From NCBI RefSeq assembly GCF_900187105.1, contig NZ_LT906482.1:1178001-1242000 (forward strand): 64,000 nucleotides of DNA, read 5' to 3'. A model generated the notes under the pieces. It saw only the letters and a list, made by a program, of their open reading frames with translations, ran no database searches and was not told the DNA's origin. Both the position numbers and the translations under genes were made by a program. Positions 28,663 through 40,076 of this stretch are shown in pieces. Within the stretch, counting starts at the first letter, position 1. Each line of letters opens with the position of its first letter. Source of the DNA: Eikenella corrodens (GTDB lineage: Bacteria > Pseudomonadota > Gammaproteobacteria > Burkholderiales > Neisseriaceae).

Positions 28663-28696
28663 AGGCTACCTGAAAAATTTTCAGGTAGCCTTTTTA
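28663..28696 (+). terminator. Inverted eikDUS terminator of niaP
   Basis: AGGCTACCTGAA (28663-28674) and TTCAGGTAGCCT (28679-28690) with a 4-nt loop, flanking A run and TTTTT. A further single copy follows near 28709. Confidence 0.85.
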
Positions 28697-28834
28697 AAGA
28701 CGGCTGGGGGCTACCTGAAGATTTGAAAGGCGGCAGACGTAGCTTGCCAATTTAAATAGGTGGCTGCCATGCCGGATTGGGAAGGGAAACTGATATGATA
28801 AAACTTGATATGATTTATCGAATGGCAAAGCAAC

Positions 28835-29290
28835 ATGAATAAGATAGATAAATATAATTATAAATATGATATTAGCAAAAGCAACAAAGAGCAGGATTTA
28901 AAGCTGGCCAATGCTATGCAGAGAAAGTTGATGATCCCTAAGCTTGGTTTTTACGGGTTTGCCGCTATAGGAATCATTGCTTTAATACAAAAAATATATA
29001 CCGGTGAGATTCTGACAGAGAAAGATTCTATTGGTTTATTTTTTATGTACTATATGCCTATAGTCATGCCCATAACTATTATTGCAACTATTATTTTTGG
29101 AATCTGCCCGCATTGCCATAAAACTCAGGGGCTAAACGGAAAGGTGGTTTCATTTACCGGTTTGTCATTTTCCGTATCCAGAGGGGTATCGCCATTTATT
29201 AAGTATTGTGCACGATACGGCGCACCTCTTTCTAAAAAGGCGGTAGAAGAAGCATATAGAAAATACGAAGAAGTACAGCGGGCAGAGTAA
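28835..29290 (+). CDS. Hypothetical two-span protein with a degenerate zinc-ribbon tail
   Basis: 151 residues; no named family. The N-terminus is Lys/Asn/Tyr-rich. Two hydrophobic spans are seen (about 37-52 and 70-90, YYMPIVMPITIIATIIFGI). Then comes CPHCHK, and about 35 residues later YCARYGAPLSKKAVEEAY, which resembles the second knuckle of a zinc ribbon (CxxCGAPLS) with Tyr in place of the last Cys. The gene is much more AT-rich than its neighbours and has no strong ribosome site, so it was probably acquired by transfer. Function unknown. Confidence 0.6.
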   Translation: MNKIDKYNYKYDISKSNKEQDLKLANAMQRKLMIPKLGFYGFAAIGIIALIQKIYTGEILTEKDSIGLFFMYYMPIVMPITIIATIIFGICPHCHKTQGLNGKVVSFTGLSFSVSRGVSPFIKYCARYGAPLSKKAVEEAYRKYEEVQRAE

Positions 29291-29555
29291 GATAGGGAAA
29301 AACAAATATAGTGGGCTTGTTGCTTGCGCAGCATAGGTTTTGCCGATATTTTCAGGTAGCCCATGTTTGTTAAGCCCAAGGCTACCTGAAACGGGATTTG
29401 GGGATTTCAGGTAGCCTGCCGTTTGGTTTTTGGCTACACTTGCCGCCTTCGGAACAAAGCTTCCGATCAGTCAGGGCAGGCCGTGGACATTGCGACCCGG
29501 CGTTGCCCGTCGGCGACATTGCGCCGCCGCAAACTCTTATTGAAGGAACTCTCCT

Positions 29556-30644
29556 ATGACCACCCTCTCCCCGGTGGCTTTGCGCCGTCAAACCGAGCCT
29601 AAGCCGCATCCCACTGCGCAGTATTGGAAAAAATGCGATGTCGAAGCCCTGTTCGGGCTGCCCTTTCTCGACCTCGTATTCCGTGCCGCCGAAATCCACC
29701 GCCAAAATTTCAACCCGCGCGAAATCCAGCTCTCTACCCTGCTTTCCATCAAAACCGGCGGCTGCCCGGAAGACTGCGCCTACTGCCCGCAATCGGCGCA
29801 CCACAACACCAATCTGGGCAAAGAGCAGATGATGGATGTGGGCGAAATCGTGGAAAAAGCCAAAATCGCTAAATCGCGCGGCGCCAGCCGTTTCTGCATG
29901 GGCGCGGCATGGCGCGGGCCGAAGCCGAAAGATGTGGCCGTGGTGTCCGAAATCATTAAAGCCGTGAAGGGTTTGGGCATGGAAACCTGCGGCACGTTCG
30001 GCATGTTGGAAGACGGCATGGCGGAAGACTTCAAAAAAGCCGGCTTGGACTATTACAACCACAACCTCGACACCGACCCCGAGCGTTACAACGACATCAT
30101 CCACACGCGCAAACACGAAGACCGCATGGACACCCTGGGCAAGGTGCGCAACGCCGGCCTGAAAATCTGCTGCGGCGGTATTGTGGGCATGAACGAAACC
30201 CGTGCCGAGCGCGCCGGGCTGATTGCCAGCCTCGCCAACCTCGACCCGCAGCCGGAAAGCGTGCCGATTAACCAGCTGGTGAAAGTGGAAGGCACGCCGC
30301 TGGCCGATGCCGAAGATTTGGATTGGACGGAGTTCGTCCGCACCATTGCCGTGGCACGGATTACCATGCCGAAGAGTTTCGTGCGCCTTTCCGCCGGGCG
30401 CAGCAATATGTCCGAATCCATGCAGGCGATGTGTTTCATGGCGGGCGCGAACTCGATTTTCTACGGCGACAAGCTCTTGACCACGGAAAACCCCGACGAA
30501 GACGGCGACCGCCTGCTGATGGCCAAGCTGGATTTGGTGCCGCTGGATTATCATGCCGAACCCGGCGAGGCGGCGGAAAGGCTACCTGAAAACCATCACG
30601 CAGCCGGCGGTTGCGGCGGCGGGCATTGCGGCTGTGCACATTGA
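29556..30644 (+). CDS. bioB: Biotin synthase
   Basis: 362 residues, radical-SAM enzyme that inserts sulfur into dethiobiotin. The 4Fe-4S motif CxxxCxxC is in [16 protein letters not shown]. The 2Fe-2S ligands lie in SRFCMGAAW and [12 protein letters not shown], with RLSAGR near the end. GAAGGAACTCTCCT precedes the ATG. The C-terminal tail is unusual: an in-frame eikDUS (30579-30590) encodes RLPE and is followed by [16 protein letters not shown], rich in His and Cys. The product feeds the BirA part of the BirA-CoaX fusion at 12 kb. No other biotin genes adjoin it. Confidence 0.95.
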   Translation: MTTLSPVALRRQTEPKPHPTAQYWKKCDVEALFGLPFLDLVFRAAEIHRQNFNPREIQLSTLLSIKTGGCPEDCAYCPQSAHHNTNLGKEQMMDVGEIVEKAKIAKSRGASRFCMGAAWRGPKPKDVAVVSEIIKAVKGLGMETCGTFGMLEDGMAEDFKKAGLDYYNHNLDTDPERYNDIIHTRKHEDRMDTLGKVRNAGLKICCGGIVGMNETRAERAGLIASLANLDPQPESVPINQLVKVEGTPLADAEDLDWTEFVRTIAVARITMPKSFVRLSAGRSNMSESMQAMCFMAGANSIFYGDKLLTTENPDEDGDRLLMAKLDLVPLDYHAEPGEAAERLPENHHAAGGCGGGHCGCAH

Positions 30645-30690
30645 GTTTCAGATTTCAGGTAGCCTTTTCAGGTAGCCTGAAGTGGAAAAC

Positions 30691-30726
30691 AAAAAACAGC
30701 ATGATGGTGTGTCATGCTGTTTTTAT
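30691..30726 (+). terminator. Intrinsic terminator of bioB
   Basis: AACAGCATGA and TCATGCTGTT form a perfect 10-bp stem with an 8-nt loop, preceded by AAAAA and followed by TTTTAT. Two tandem eikDUS copies (30654-30665 and 30667-30678, same direction) lie just before it. Confidence 0.85.
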
Positions 30727-30833
30727 ATAGGAGAGAGGCTACCTGAAAGATATTGGGCGTCCCATATACGGCTAGGCAAACGCAACAATCAGCAACCTCA
30801 ATAGCGTAGGCATACGTTGTCTTATTACCAACC

Positions 30834-31208
30834 CTACGGTCTATCCGGTGCAGAAATCCTGGCCACCGTGCACAGTACAGGCGTTTGATGGTGTGCAGTG
30901 TGAGAGTGGTACAGCGTTTCACACTGTACCCGTGCCATCCTGCCTTTAAACCGCTGATACTGTCGGAAGTTCTCTGGAGACGACATAGCCAGCTGCATCG
31001 TCCTCACGCCTGTTTCAGGGGTGTCTATACCATCATCGTCCCCAGGCTTTGGCACAACAGTGATCGGCTTATCCAACACAATAGCCATCCAACCGCCACG
31101 CATCGTTTGTAATTTCCCTGTGAATGCCACCGATTCTCCATATTTGTATTCATAGGCTAGGGCGGGTAGGGATGTACACAGCAGCAATAGAGTAAACAGC
31201 TTCTTCAT
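30834..31208 (-). CDS. DUF4431-like secreted protein
   Basis: 124 residues with a cleavable signal peptide (MKKLFTLLLLCTSLPALA). The mature part starts YEYKYGESVAFTGKL and ends with TLYHSHTAHHQTPVLCTVARI. This resembles the FHAHTGHHHTxVL motif of DUF4431 proteins, whose role is unknown. It is a likely periplasmic beta-strand-rich protein. ATG 31208 is preceded by AAGGAGAAAATA, better than the upstream in-frame start. Family call is from memory of the motif and is moderately sure. Confidence 0.7.
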   Translation of the reverse strand: MKKLFTLLLLCTSLPALAYEYKYGESVAFTGKLQTMRGGWMAIVLDKPITVVPKPGDDDGIDTPETGVRTMQLAMSSPENFRQYQRFKGRMARVQCETLYHSHTAHHQTPVLCTVARISAPDRP

Positions 31209-31313
31209 TATTTTCTCCTTATACACAAATACATAACTCTTATCATACCCCAACCGCAGCAAAAAAGCAGCCCGTACCGCTGTTGCTGTTATTCCCGAAT
31301 CGATAACACAGCC

Positions 31314-31787
31314 TTATTCACCACCTTCTTCCTCTGCATGCCTTGCCAAATGCCGCAGCGCCGCCGCCAGCTCCGGGTGGTGTGCCAAATCATCCGCAGC
31401 GGCCAAGCACTGTTCGGCGGCGGTGCGGCTCAGTTTGGCTTGTTTTTCTTTCGACCGCTCCTGCTCCGGCGGGCTGATTTTCACCTGCACTTCGCGCACC
31501 TCCGGGCACACCGCCCGCCAGGCCGGCAGCAGCCCCGCCGCGAGCATCCGCAGCCGTGCCGCCGCCATATTGTTGCTTGCATACCAAACCAAAACCCCTT
31601 CGCGCACCCGCACCGCGCGGCAATGCTGCTGCAACTTGGCCGGCAGCCGTGCTTCCAGTGCTTGGGCGGTATGCCGCCAGCTTTCGGCCTGCATAATCAG
31701 GTCGTGCAGCCGCGATTCGCCGCGGCTGAGGTTGTCGCGGCTGTGCAGGCTGTGGCGGCCGGGGTTGAGGCGGTTGAGGTCGGACAT
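31314..31787 (-). CDS. DUF721 (DciA-like) protein
   Basis: 157 residues. The N-terminal region around LHDLIMQAESWRHTAQALEARLPAKLQQHC and the LVWYASNNMAAARLRMLAAGLLPAW strand-helix unit fit the DUF721 domain, found in DciA, the ancestral loader/regulator of replicative helicase. The C-terminal 50 residues are helical and charged. It is divergent from secA, the arrangement also seen in Neisseria. ATG 31787 is used because the upstream extension is DUS-derived. A DUS copy lies right before the start, so no ribosome site is visible. DciA function is inferred. Confidence 0.7.
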   Translation of the reverse strand: MSDLNRLNPGRHSLHSRDNLSRGESRLHDLIMQAESWRHTAQALEARLPAKLQQHCRAVRVREGVLVWYASNNMAAARLRMLAAGLLPAWRAVCPEVREVQVKISPPEQERSKEKQAKLSRTAAEQCLAAADDLAHHPELAAALRHLARHAEEEGGE

Positions 31788-32101
31788 ATAAAGGCTACCT
31801 GAAAAGTGGAGTTGGGCAATGGCAAAGCAGGCAGGATACACCTAAAAACCTCATCAAGAGGCTACCTGAAAACAGGCAAACTGCCGCTGCCGATAAAAAA
31901 GCCTGCCCGATGCGCTTGAAATCCTGCCAGGGCGAGCCATATTCCCAAGCGCGAACAGGTTTGATTATGCTAGAATTACCCGTTATTTTACTATCGCAGT
32001 GGATGAGATTTGAACCGGAATAAGCCGGCAGGCGAATGCCGCCGCAGTTTGAATCGAGCACACGGGGCAACAGCAATACCGCATAAGGGATTAAATATTT
32101 T

Positions 32102-34846
<2,745 letters not shown>

Positions 34847-34872
34847 ACAGCCCCGCTTAAACTGGGTATCAA

Positions 34873-34914
34873 AAGCTACCTGAAAACCGGATACAGGGTT
34901 TCAGGTAGCCTTTT
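34873..34914 (+). terminator. DUS hairpin terminator of secA
   Basis: AAGCTACCTGAA (one mismatch) at 34873-34884 pairs with TTCAGGTAGCCT at 34900-34911 across 15 nt, followed by TTTT. Confidence 0.7.
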
Positions 34915-34934
34915 GTTTGGAGTGGTAGGATTTA

Positions 34935-35040
34935 TATAGTGAATTAAATTTAAACCAGTACAGCGTTGGCTCGCCTTGCCGTACTATTTGTACTGTCTGC
35001 GGCTCGCCGCCTTGTCCTGATTTAAATTTAATCCACTATA
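34935..35040. repeat. Short Correia-type element (106 bp), copy 2
   Basis: Terminal inverted repeats TATAGTGAATTAAATTTAAA and TTTAAATTTAATCCACTATA, with the core GTTGGCTCGCCTTGCCGTAC and TACTGTCTGCGGCTCGCCGC. It is the same short form as at 53869 and 56673. Confidence 0.9.
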
Positions 35041-35072
35041 GTGGGTTAAAAAGTGTGGAACAAGGCGGGTGG
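35037..35072. repeat. Truncated Correia end abutting copy 2
   Basis: TATAGTGGGTTAAAAAGTGT followed by GGAACAAGGCGGG resembles the first 35 bp of a Correia element and shares its TATA with the end of copy 2. No partner terminus follows, so it is a fragment. Confidence 0.6.
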
Positions 35073-35462
35073 GGTGGATGTGCAAGCAGTTCGGCTAGAT
35101 GAGCTGCAGTAGCGCAGTCTTGTCTTCATTCCCTATGGGTTTTTGAGGAAGATGTTTTCAGGTAGCCTTCTTGGTTGAACAGGCTACCTGAAAACTATCT
35201 GGCGTGATGGATTGGCATTACCTGTTACTGAGTGGTTTCAGGTAGCCTGTGATGGCGGATGTGTCGGCAGGTAGCGAACTCTATCGGTATTCTCTTAAAG
35301 AATGCAGTGCCCTAGACTTGTTGTACTACCTTTGCTGTCGGAGACTTGCAGCCCGGTTTCATTGCTTCGCAGGTGCGATGAAACAGTTTGCTGATGTAAT
35401 GTTGAAGACTGTCAGAAAAGAGCTATTTTTCAGATAGCCTTCACAAGCGCAGGGGCCGACAA
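35073..35462. other. Intergenic region before lysS
   Basis: About 390 bp with three eikDUS copies (near 35157, 35181 and 35235). A 62-codon frame at 35249-35437 has no ribosome site or recognisable product, so I do not call a gene. Nothing else is evident. Confidence 0.4.
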
Positions 35463-35494
35463 AAAGGCTACCTGAAATTTCAGGTAGCCTTTGA
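35463..35494 (-). terminator. Inverted eikDUS terminator of lysS
   Basis: AGGCTACCTGAA (35465-35476) and TTCAGGTAGCCT (35479-35490) with a 2-nt loop. On the minus strand the AAAAA to the left becomes a T run, 14 bp after the lysS stop codon. Confidence 0.8.
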
Positions 35495-35507
35495 TTAAGC
35501 CTGAGGA

Positions 35508-37028
35508 TTAGTTCTGGCCTTCTTCCGGACGCATATGCGGGAACAGGATAACGTCGCGGATGCTCGGGGCGTTGGTCAGCAACATTACCAAGCGGTCGAT
35601 ACCGATACCGCAACCGCCGGTGGGCGGCAGACCGTATTCCATGGCGCGGATGTAGTCGGCGTCGTAGTTCATGGCTTCGTCGTCGCCGGCTTCTTTCTGA
35701 GCCACTTGTGATCTGAAGCGATCAGCCTGGTCTTCCGGGTCGTTCAACTCTGAGTAGCCGTTGGCCAGCTCGCGGCCTACTGCAAACAGTTCGAAACGTT
35801 CGGTGAGCTTCGGATTGGTATCGGAAGCGCGGGCCAAGGGAGACACTTCAACCGGATAGTCGATGATGAAGGTGGGGTTCCACAGCTTGCCTTCGGCGCA
35901 GCCTTCAAATAAGGCCAGCTGCAGGCTGCCGATGCCGGGGGCGGCGGGCAGGTCTTCGCCGTGTTTTACCACTTCTTTTTTCAGCCATTCTTCATCGTTC
36001 AGCTGCTCATCGGTGTAGTGCGGATTGTATTTTTTGATCGCGTCCACGATGGTGAGGCGGTCAAAGCGTTTTTCCAGATCCACTTCTTTACCGTTGTAAG
36101 GAACGTGCAGGCTGCCGCAAACGGCGTTGGCGCAAGCGCGGATCACGCCTTCGGTCATGTCCATCATGCGGTGGTAGTCGGAGAATGCCTCGTAGAACTC
36201 CATCATGGTGAACTCGGGGTTGTGGCGGGCAGACACGCCTTCGTTACGGAAGTTGCGGTTGATTTCAAACACGCGCTCGAAACCGCCTACCACCAAACGT
36301 TTCAGATAGAGCTCGGGAGCAATTCGCATAAACAGCGGGATGTCCAGCGCGTTGTGGTGGGTAACGAATGGACGGGCTGCTGCGCCACCGGCAATCGGGT
36401 GCATCATCGGGGTTTCCACTTCAAGATACTGCTCGCCAGTCATGAAGTTGCGGATGGTTTGGATGATGCGGCCACGTTTTTTGAAGATTTCGCGCGATTC
36501 GGCGTTTACGATCAAATCGGCATAACGCTGGCGGTAGCGGGTTTCCTGGTCTTTCAGGCCGTGCACTTTATCAGGCAGCGGGCGCAGGGCTTTGGCCAAC
36601 AGGCGGATTTGGCTTACGCGTACGGTCAGCTCGCCGTGGTTGGTTTTAAACAGCACGCCTTCTGCGCCGAGGATATCGCCCAAGTCCCAGTGCTTGAACT
36701 CTTCGTGAATCTTCTCACCAACACCCTGGTCGTTTACGTAGAGCTGGATTTGGCCGGAAACGTCTTGCAGGGTGGCGAAGCTGGCCTTACCCATATCGCG
36801 TTGCAGCATCATGCGGCCTGCTACCTTGACGGTTACGTTCTTTTCTTCCAACTCTTCCTTAGACAGTTCGCCGTACTGGCTCTGCAGATCACCGGCAAAA
36901 GCATTGCGACGGAAGTCGTTCGGGAACGCTACGCCGTGCTTGCGGATTTCTGCCAATTTCTCGCGACGAACTGCCATGACCTGACTTTCGTCTAATTGGG
37001 GGGTATCGGTATGTTGAGATTCATTCAT
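35508..37028 (-). CDS. lysS: Lysyl-tRNA synthetase, class II
   Basis: 506 residues. An N-terminal OB-fold anticodon-binding domain ([19 protein letters not shown]) precedes the class II core. Motif 2 is [20 protein letters not shown] and motif 3 is [12 protein letters not shown]. It charges tRNA-Lys. ATG 37028 ([11 protein letters not shown]) is chosen over the longer frame because homologues begin there, although the ribosome site (GGATGGA) is weak. The 5' region to 37242 contains a promoter candidate and a small ORF. Confidence 0.96.
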   Translation of the reverse strand: MNESQHTDTPQLDESQVMAVRREKLAEIRKHGVAFPNDFRRNAFAGDLQSQYGELSKEELEEKNVTVKVAGRMMLQRDMGKASFATLQDVSGQIQLYVNDQGVGEKIHEEFKHWDLGDILGAEGVLFKTNHGELTVRVSQIRLLAKALRPLPDKVHGLKDQETRYRQRYADLIVNAESREIFKKRGRIIQTIRNFMTGEQYLEVETPMMHPIAGGAAARPFVTHHNALDIPLFMRIAPELYLKRLVVGGFERVFEINRNFRNEGVSARHNPEFTMMEFYEAFSDYHRMMDMTEGVIRACANAVCGSLHVPYNGKEVDLEKRFDRLTIVDAIKKYNPHYTDEQLNDEEWLKKEVVKHGEDLPAAPGIGSLQLALFEGCAEGKLWNPTFIIDYPVEVSPLARASDTNPKLTERFELFAVGRELANGYSELNDPEDQADRFRSQVAQKEAGDDEAMNYDADYIRAMEYGLPPTGGCGIGIDRLVMLLTNAPSIRDVILFPHMRPEEGQN

Positions 37029-37122
37029 GGTATCCATCCATATATTAATGAGAGACAGCACTCTTGGATTTGGTGGCTTGTCTCAGTGGTTGAAAAACTT
37101 CATTGCTGAAGATGCCATTGCA

Positions 37123-37206
37123 TCAATGACCCATGCCACAAATTGGACAAAAATCAATGTTTGCATATTCCTTTTTGAGAAACTCTGCAGCTTTATGCAA
37201 AGGCAT
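37123..37206 (-). CDS. Possible 27-residue CxxC micro-protein upstream of lysS
   Basis: Reading leftward from ATG 37206, the frame encodes a small protein beginning MPLHKAAEFLKKEY and ending in DFCPICGMGH. The CPxCG-like half zinc knuckle is unusual for random sequence. The promoter candidate at 37213-37242 would start transcription at or next to the ATG, so it could be a leaderless message or leader peptide for lysS. No ribosome site is present. Speculative. Confidence 0.3.
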   Translation of the reverse strand: MPLHKAAEFLKKEYANIDFCPICGMGH

Positions 37207-37212
37207 GGCTGT

Positions 37213-37242
37213 AAAGTAAAGGAAAGGCAAGGTGTATGTCAA
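37213..37242 (-). promoter_or_regulatory. Candidate lysS promoter
   Basis: On the minus strand, TTGACA (37242-37237) is followed by 18 bp and TACTTT (37218-37213); TTACTT gives a 17-bp spacer. This is the best sigma-70-like site upstream of lysS, about 180 bp from its start codon. Confidence 0.55.
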
Positions 37243-37295
37243 GCGATTAAATCAAAAAATTTTCAAGTGTTAATGCTTGGGGTATGGCAATAATG

Positions 37296-37330
37296 ACAAC
37301 AATCTGGCTGCAGGGCAGCCAGATTGTTGT
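37296..37330 (-). terminator. Strong hairpin terminator downstream of the amidotransferase gene
   Basis: ACAACAATCTGGCTGC and GCAGCCAGATTGTTGT form a perfect 16-bp stem with a 3-nt loop, 15 bp beyond the stop codon at 37345. It is not DUS-derived and lacks a strong T run on the minus strand. Confidence 0.7.
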
Positions 37331-37344
37331 AGTATTGAGAGAAT

Positions 37345-38187
37345 TTATGCGGCTACGCCGGCAGCACGGGCAATGGCCAAGCCTTCCTGCTGGCTGAGGT
37401 AGCGAGGGTTATCCGGGCAATCGCGCAGAATGATGTCGCCATCGCGGAAAGCAACCAATTCATTTACGGCTAGTTGCGTCCAAGTTTCGTTGGCGGTAAG
37501 GGGTTGTGTGGCAATAACGGCTACACGGTCATTGGGAGTGGTTACTGCGGCGAAATCTATAGCTACATCGTTATCGATAAGATGCGCTTCACCAAAGGGG
37601 GCTTGGCGGATGATGTAGTACAGCAGAGTGCTGGCATGGGCAAACAAGATTTCTCCGTTAGACAGCATAAAGTTGAATAATCCGTGGTGGCGGATTTGTG
37701 CTGTGAGTGCGGCCACTTCTGCAAACAATTTGCCCACTGGTGGCTTATGCTCAAAGCGGTTGCGCAGTTGTTCCAGTATGAAGCAGAAGGCACGTTCGGA
37801 ATCGGTGCTGCCGACAGGGCGGTAGTATTGGCCTTCCTCAGGTTGAAAGCCGCCAAGGTGGCCGTTGTGGGCGAACAGCCAGTATTCGCCCCATATTTCG
37901 CGGATGAAGGGGTGGGTATTAGCTAAGCCGACGCTGCCTTGGGTGGCTTTGCGGATGTGGGCGATGACGTTGGTGGATTTGATTTGGTAGGTTTTTACCA
38001 AATCGGCCACCGGCGAGCTGGCGCTGGGCTTGTCGTCGTGGAACATACGCACGCCTTTGTTTTCGAAAAAGCCAATGCCAAAGCCGTCGGCATGTCGGTC
38101 GGTGAGCCCGCCGCGCAGGCGGAAGCCTTCGAAAGAGAAAACGATGTCGGTGGGGGTGTTGCAGTTCATGCCCAAAAGCTGGCACAT
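37345..38187 (-). CDS. Class II glutamine amidotransferase (YafJ-like)
   Basis: 280 residues with an Ntn-type glutaminase domain. The nucleophile is Cys2, exposed after removal of Met (MCQLLGMNCN). HADGFGIGFF, HIRKATQGSVGLANTHPF and FAHNGHLGGF are the substrate-loop motifs of this class, as in E. coli YafJ and GlxB-like proteins. There is no synthase domain, so the acceptor of the released ammonia is unknown. GAGGAACTCATC precedes the ATG. It is divergent from the ribosomal cluster. Confidence 0.88.
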   Translation of the reverse strand: MCQLLGMNCNTPTDIVFSFEGFRLRGGLTDRHADGFGIGFFENKGVRMFHDDKPSASSPVADLVKTYQIKSTNVIAHIRKATQGSVGLANTHPFIREIWGEYWLFAHNGHLGGFQPEEGQYYRPVGSTDSERAFCFILEQLRNRFEHKPPVGKLFAEVAALTAQIRHHGLFNFMLSNGEILFAHASTLLYYIIRQAPFGEAHLIDNDVAIDFAAVTTPNDRVAVIATQPLTANETWTQLAVNELVAFRDGDIILRDCPDNPRYLSQQEGLAIARAAGVAA

Positions 38188-38377
38188 GATGAGTTCCTCG
38201 AGATTGGTTTTAGTAAAACTGGTAGGTGTTGTACCGCTATGATTATTTTAACGACCTTGAGGCTACCTGAAAACCTGCCTGTTGTTATACCGATATAACG
38301 CGTGGCTATATGTTTGCGTTTGGATGATATGCATTTTCAGGTAGCCTGATTCTGCAGAACTAAGGCAAAGTTTCTGC

Positions 38378-38407
38378 TTGAAAGTTCTAGTGAAAATATA
38401 GTATAGT
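38378..38407 (+). promoter_or_regulatory. Promoter of the rplC-headed ribosomal operon
   Basis: TTGAAA (38378-38383), an 18-bp spacer and TATAGT (38402-38407) lie about 90 bp before rplC. No coding gene separates it from rplC, so the operon starts here rather than upstream at rpsJ. Confidence 0.7.
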
Positions 38408-38413
38408 GTGCGT

Positions 38414-38440
38414 CTTGGCATTTTTAGCCAAGTTTTTTGT
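38414..38440 (+). promoter_or_regulatory. Attenuator-like hairpin in the ribosomal leader
   Basis: CTTGGC and GCCAAG pair around a 7-nt loop and are followed immediately by TTTTTT, a few bases after the predicted transcription start. This has the form of an intrinsic terminator in the leader, suggesting control of the operon by attenuation, perhaps by r-protein L4 as in the S10 operon of E. coli. Confidence 0.5.
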
Positions 38441-38495
38441 TTTGTCCAAAAGGTCGGCCAATCGTAGCTGACCCCTTGTTATATAAGGAAAAATC

Positions 38496-39140
38496 ATGAC
38501 TTTAGGTCTGGTTGGGCGCAAAGTGGGCATGACTCGCGTGTTTACCGAGCAAGGTGTTTCCGTGCCGGTAACCGTGTTGGAAATGTCTCCTAATCGCGTC
38601 ACTCAGGTAAAATCCAAAGATACCGACGGCTATGCGGCTGTTCAGGTTACCTTTGGTCAGAAGAAAGCTAATCGTGTAAACAAAGCGGAAGCTGGGCACT
38701 TTGCAAAAGCGGGTGTTGAGGCTGGTCGCGGTTTGCATGAGTTTGCTTTGACTGAAGAGAAATTGGCTGAATTGAAAGTGGGCGACGAAGTAACTGTTGC
38801 TATTTTTGAAGCTGGCCAGTTTGTAGATGTAACCGGCACCTCTAAAGGTAAGGGCTTTGCTGGTACCATCAAGCGCCATAACTTTGGTGCGCAACGTGCT
38901 TCTCACGGTAACTCTCGTTCTCACCGTGTTCCTGGTTCTATCGGTATGAACCAAGATCCGGGTCGTGTGTTCCCGGGTAAACGTATGGCTGGTCAGTATG
39001 GTAATACCACTGCGACCGTGCAGCGTTTGGAAGTGGTTCGTGTGGATGCGGAACGCAATCTGCTGTTGGTTAAAGGTGCTGTTCCCGGTGCCGCCAATGG
39101 TGATGTAGTTGTGCGCCCCAGCGTGAAAGTAGGTGCGTAA
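38496..39140 (+). CDS. rplC: 50S ribosomal protein L3
   Basis: 214 residues beginning [20 protein letters not shown], the standard L3 start, with the conserved [18 protein letters not shown] and [15 protein letters not shown] loop that reaches the peptidyl transferase centre. It is the first gene of the cluster; rpsJ (S10), which normally precedes it, is absent. Its stop codon overlaps the rplD start by one base. Confidence 0.98.
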   Translation: MTLGLVGRKVGMTRVFTEQGVSVPVTVLEMSPNRVTQVKSKDTDGYAAVQVTFGQKKANRVNKAEAGHFAKAGVEAGRGLHEFALTEEKLAELKVGDEVTVAIFEAGQFVDVTGTSKGKGFAGTIKRHNFGAQRASHGNSRSHRVPGSIGMNQDPGRVFPGKRMAGQYGNTTATVQRLEVVRVDAERNLLLVKGAVPGAANGDVVVRPSVKVGA

Positions 39141-39760
39141 TGGAATTAAAAGTAATTGATGCTAAAGGCCAGGTTTCAGGTAGCCTTGCTGCTTCCGATG
39201 CACTGTTTGCTCGTGAATATAACGAGGCATTGGTTCACCAGCTGGTTACTGCTTTCTTGGCAAATGCCCGTTCTGGCAACCGTGCACAGCTGACTCGTGC
39301 TGAAGTGAAGCACTCCACCAAAAAGCCGTGGCGCCAAAAAGGTACTGGCCGCGCTCGTGCTGGTATGTCTTCTTCTCCGCTGTGGAGAGGGGGTGGCCGT
39401 ACATTCCCGAATAAGCCTGATGAAAACTTTACTCAGAAGGTTAATCGTAAGATGTACCGTGCCGGTATGGCGACTATTTTGTCTCAGTTGGTGCGTGATG
39501 AGCGCTTGTTTGTGATTGAAGAGCTGTCTGTTGCTACTCCTAAAACCAAAGCTTTTGCTGAGCAAGTGAAAAATTTGGGTATGGAGCAGGTTTTGTTTGT
39601 TACCAATCAGCTGGACGAAAACGTATATCTGTCTTCACGTAACCTGCCAAATGTGTTGGTTCTGGAAGCTCAGCAGATTGATCCATACAGCTTGCTTCGC
39701 TATAAAAAAGTAGTGGTAACTAAGGAAGCGGTTGCACAACTTGAGGAGCAATGGGTATGA
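39140..39760 (+). CDS. rplD: 50S ribosomal protein L4
   Basis: 206 residues. The extended loop carries [26 protein letters not shown], which lines the exit tunnel. In E. coli L4 also represses the S10 operon. A perfect eikDUS (39175-39186) near the 5' end encodes SGSL within [11 protein letters not shown]. The ATGA at 39757 couples it to rplW. Confidence 0.98.
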   Translation: MELKVIDAKGQVSGSLAASDALFAREYNEALVHQLVTAFLANARSGNRAQLTRAEVKHSTKKPWRQKGTGRARAGMSSSPLWRGGGRTFPNKPDENFTQKVNRKMYRAGMATILSQLVRDERLFVIEELSVATPKTKAFAEQVKNLGMEQVLFVTNQLDENVYLSSRNLPNVLVLEAQQIDPYSLLRYKKVVVTKEAVAQLEEQWV

Positions 39761-40071
39761 ATCAACAACGTTTGATGAAAGTAATTTTGGCTCCTGTTGT
39801 TTCTGAAAAGAGCAATTTGTTGGCTGAGAAACGCAACCAGATGACTTTTAAAGTGTTGCCTGATGCAACCAAGGCAGAAGTTAAAGCTGCTGTTGAATTG
39901 TTGTTTGGTGTTCAGGTAGCCTCTGTGACTACAGTTGCAATCAAAGGGAAAGTAAAGCGTTTTGGTCGCACTCTGGGTCGCCGCAGTAATGTGAAGAAAG
40001 CTTATGTCAGCTTGGCTGCCGGACAGGAGCTGGATTTGGAATCTGTTGCAGCAGCTGCAGATAAGGAATAA
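39757..40071 (+). CDS. rplW: 50S ribosomal protein L23
   Basis: 104 residues starting [19 protein letters not shown]; an ATG two codons upstream is possible, but 39757 overlaps the rplD stop in an ATGA. L23 sits at the tunnel exit and docks trigger factor and SRP. A perfect eikDUS at 39911-39922 encodes VQVAS; it is the last DUS copy before a 13.4-kb gap. Confidence 0.97.
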   Translation: MNQQRLMKVILAPVVSEKSNLLAEKRNQMTFKVLPDATKAEVKAAVELLFGVQVASVTTVAIKGKVKRFGRTLGRRSNVKKAYVSLAAGQELDLESVAAAADKE

Positions 40072-40076
40072 ATATT

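Noticed and set aside
31890-32101. SecM-like arrest peptide upstream of secA
   Set aside because: No short ORF with a secretion signal or arrest motif lies before secA; the upstream gene is divergent DUF721.
35249-35437. 62-codon ORF in the secA-lysS gap, considered as an IS remnant
   Set aside because: No transposase motif and no terminal repeats; sequence is uninformative.
37027-37293. 88-codon ORF on the plus strand opposite the lysS leader
   Set aside because: It begins inside the lysS start region, has no ribosome site and crosses the more plausible leftward promoter and mini-ORF.
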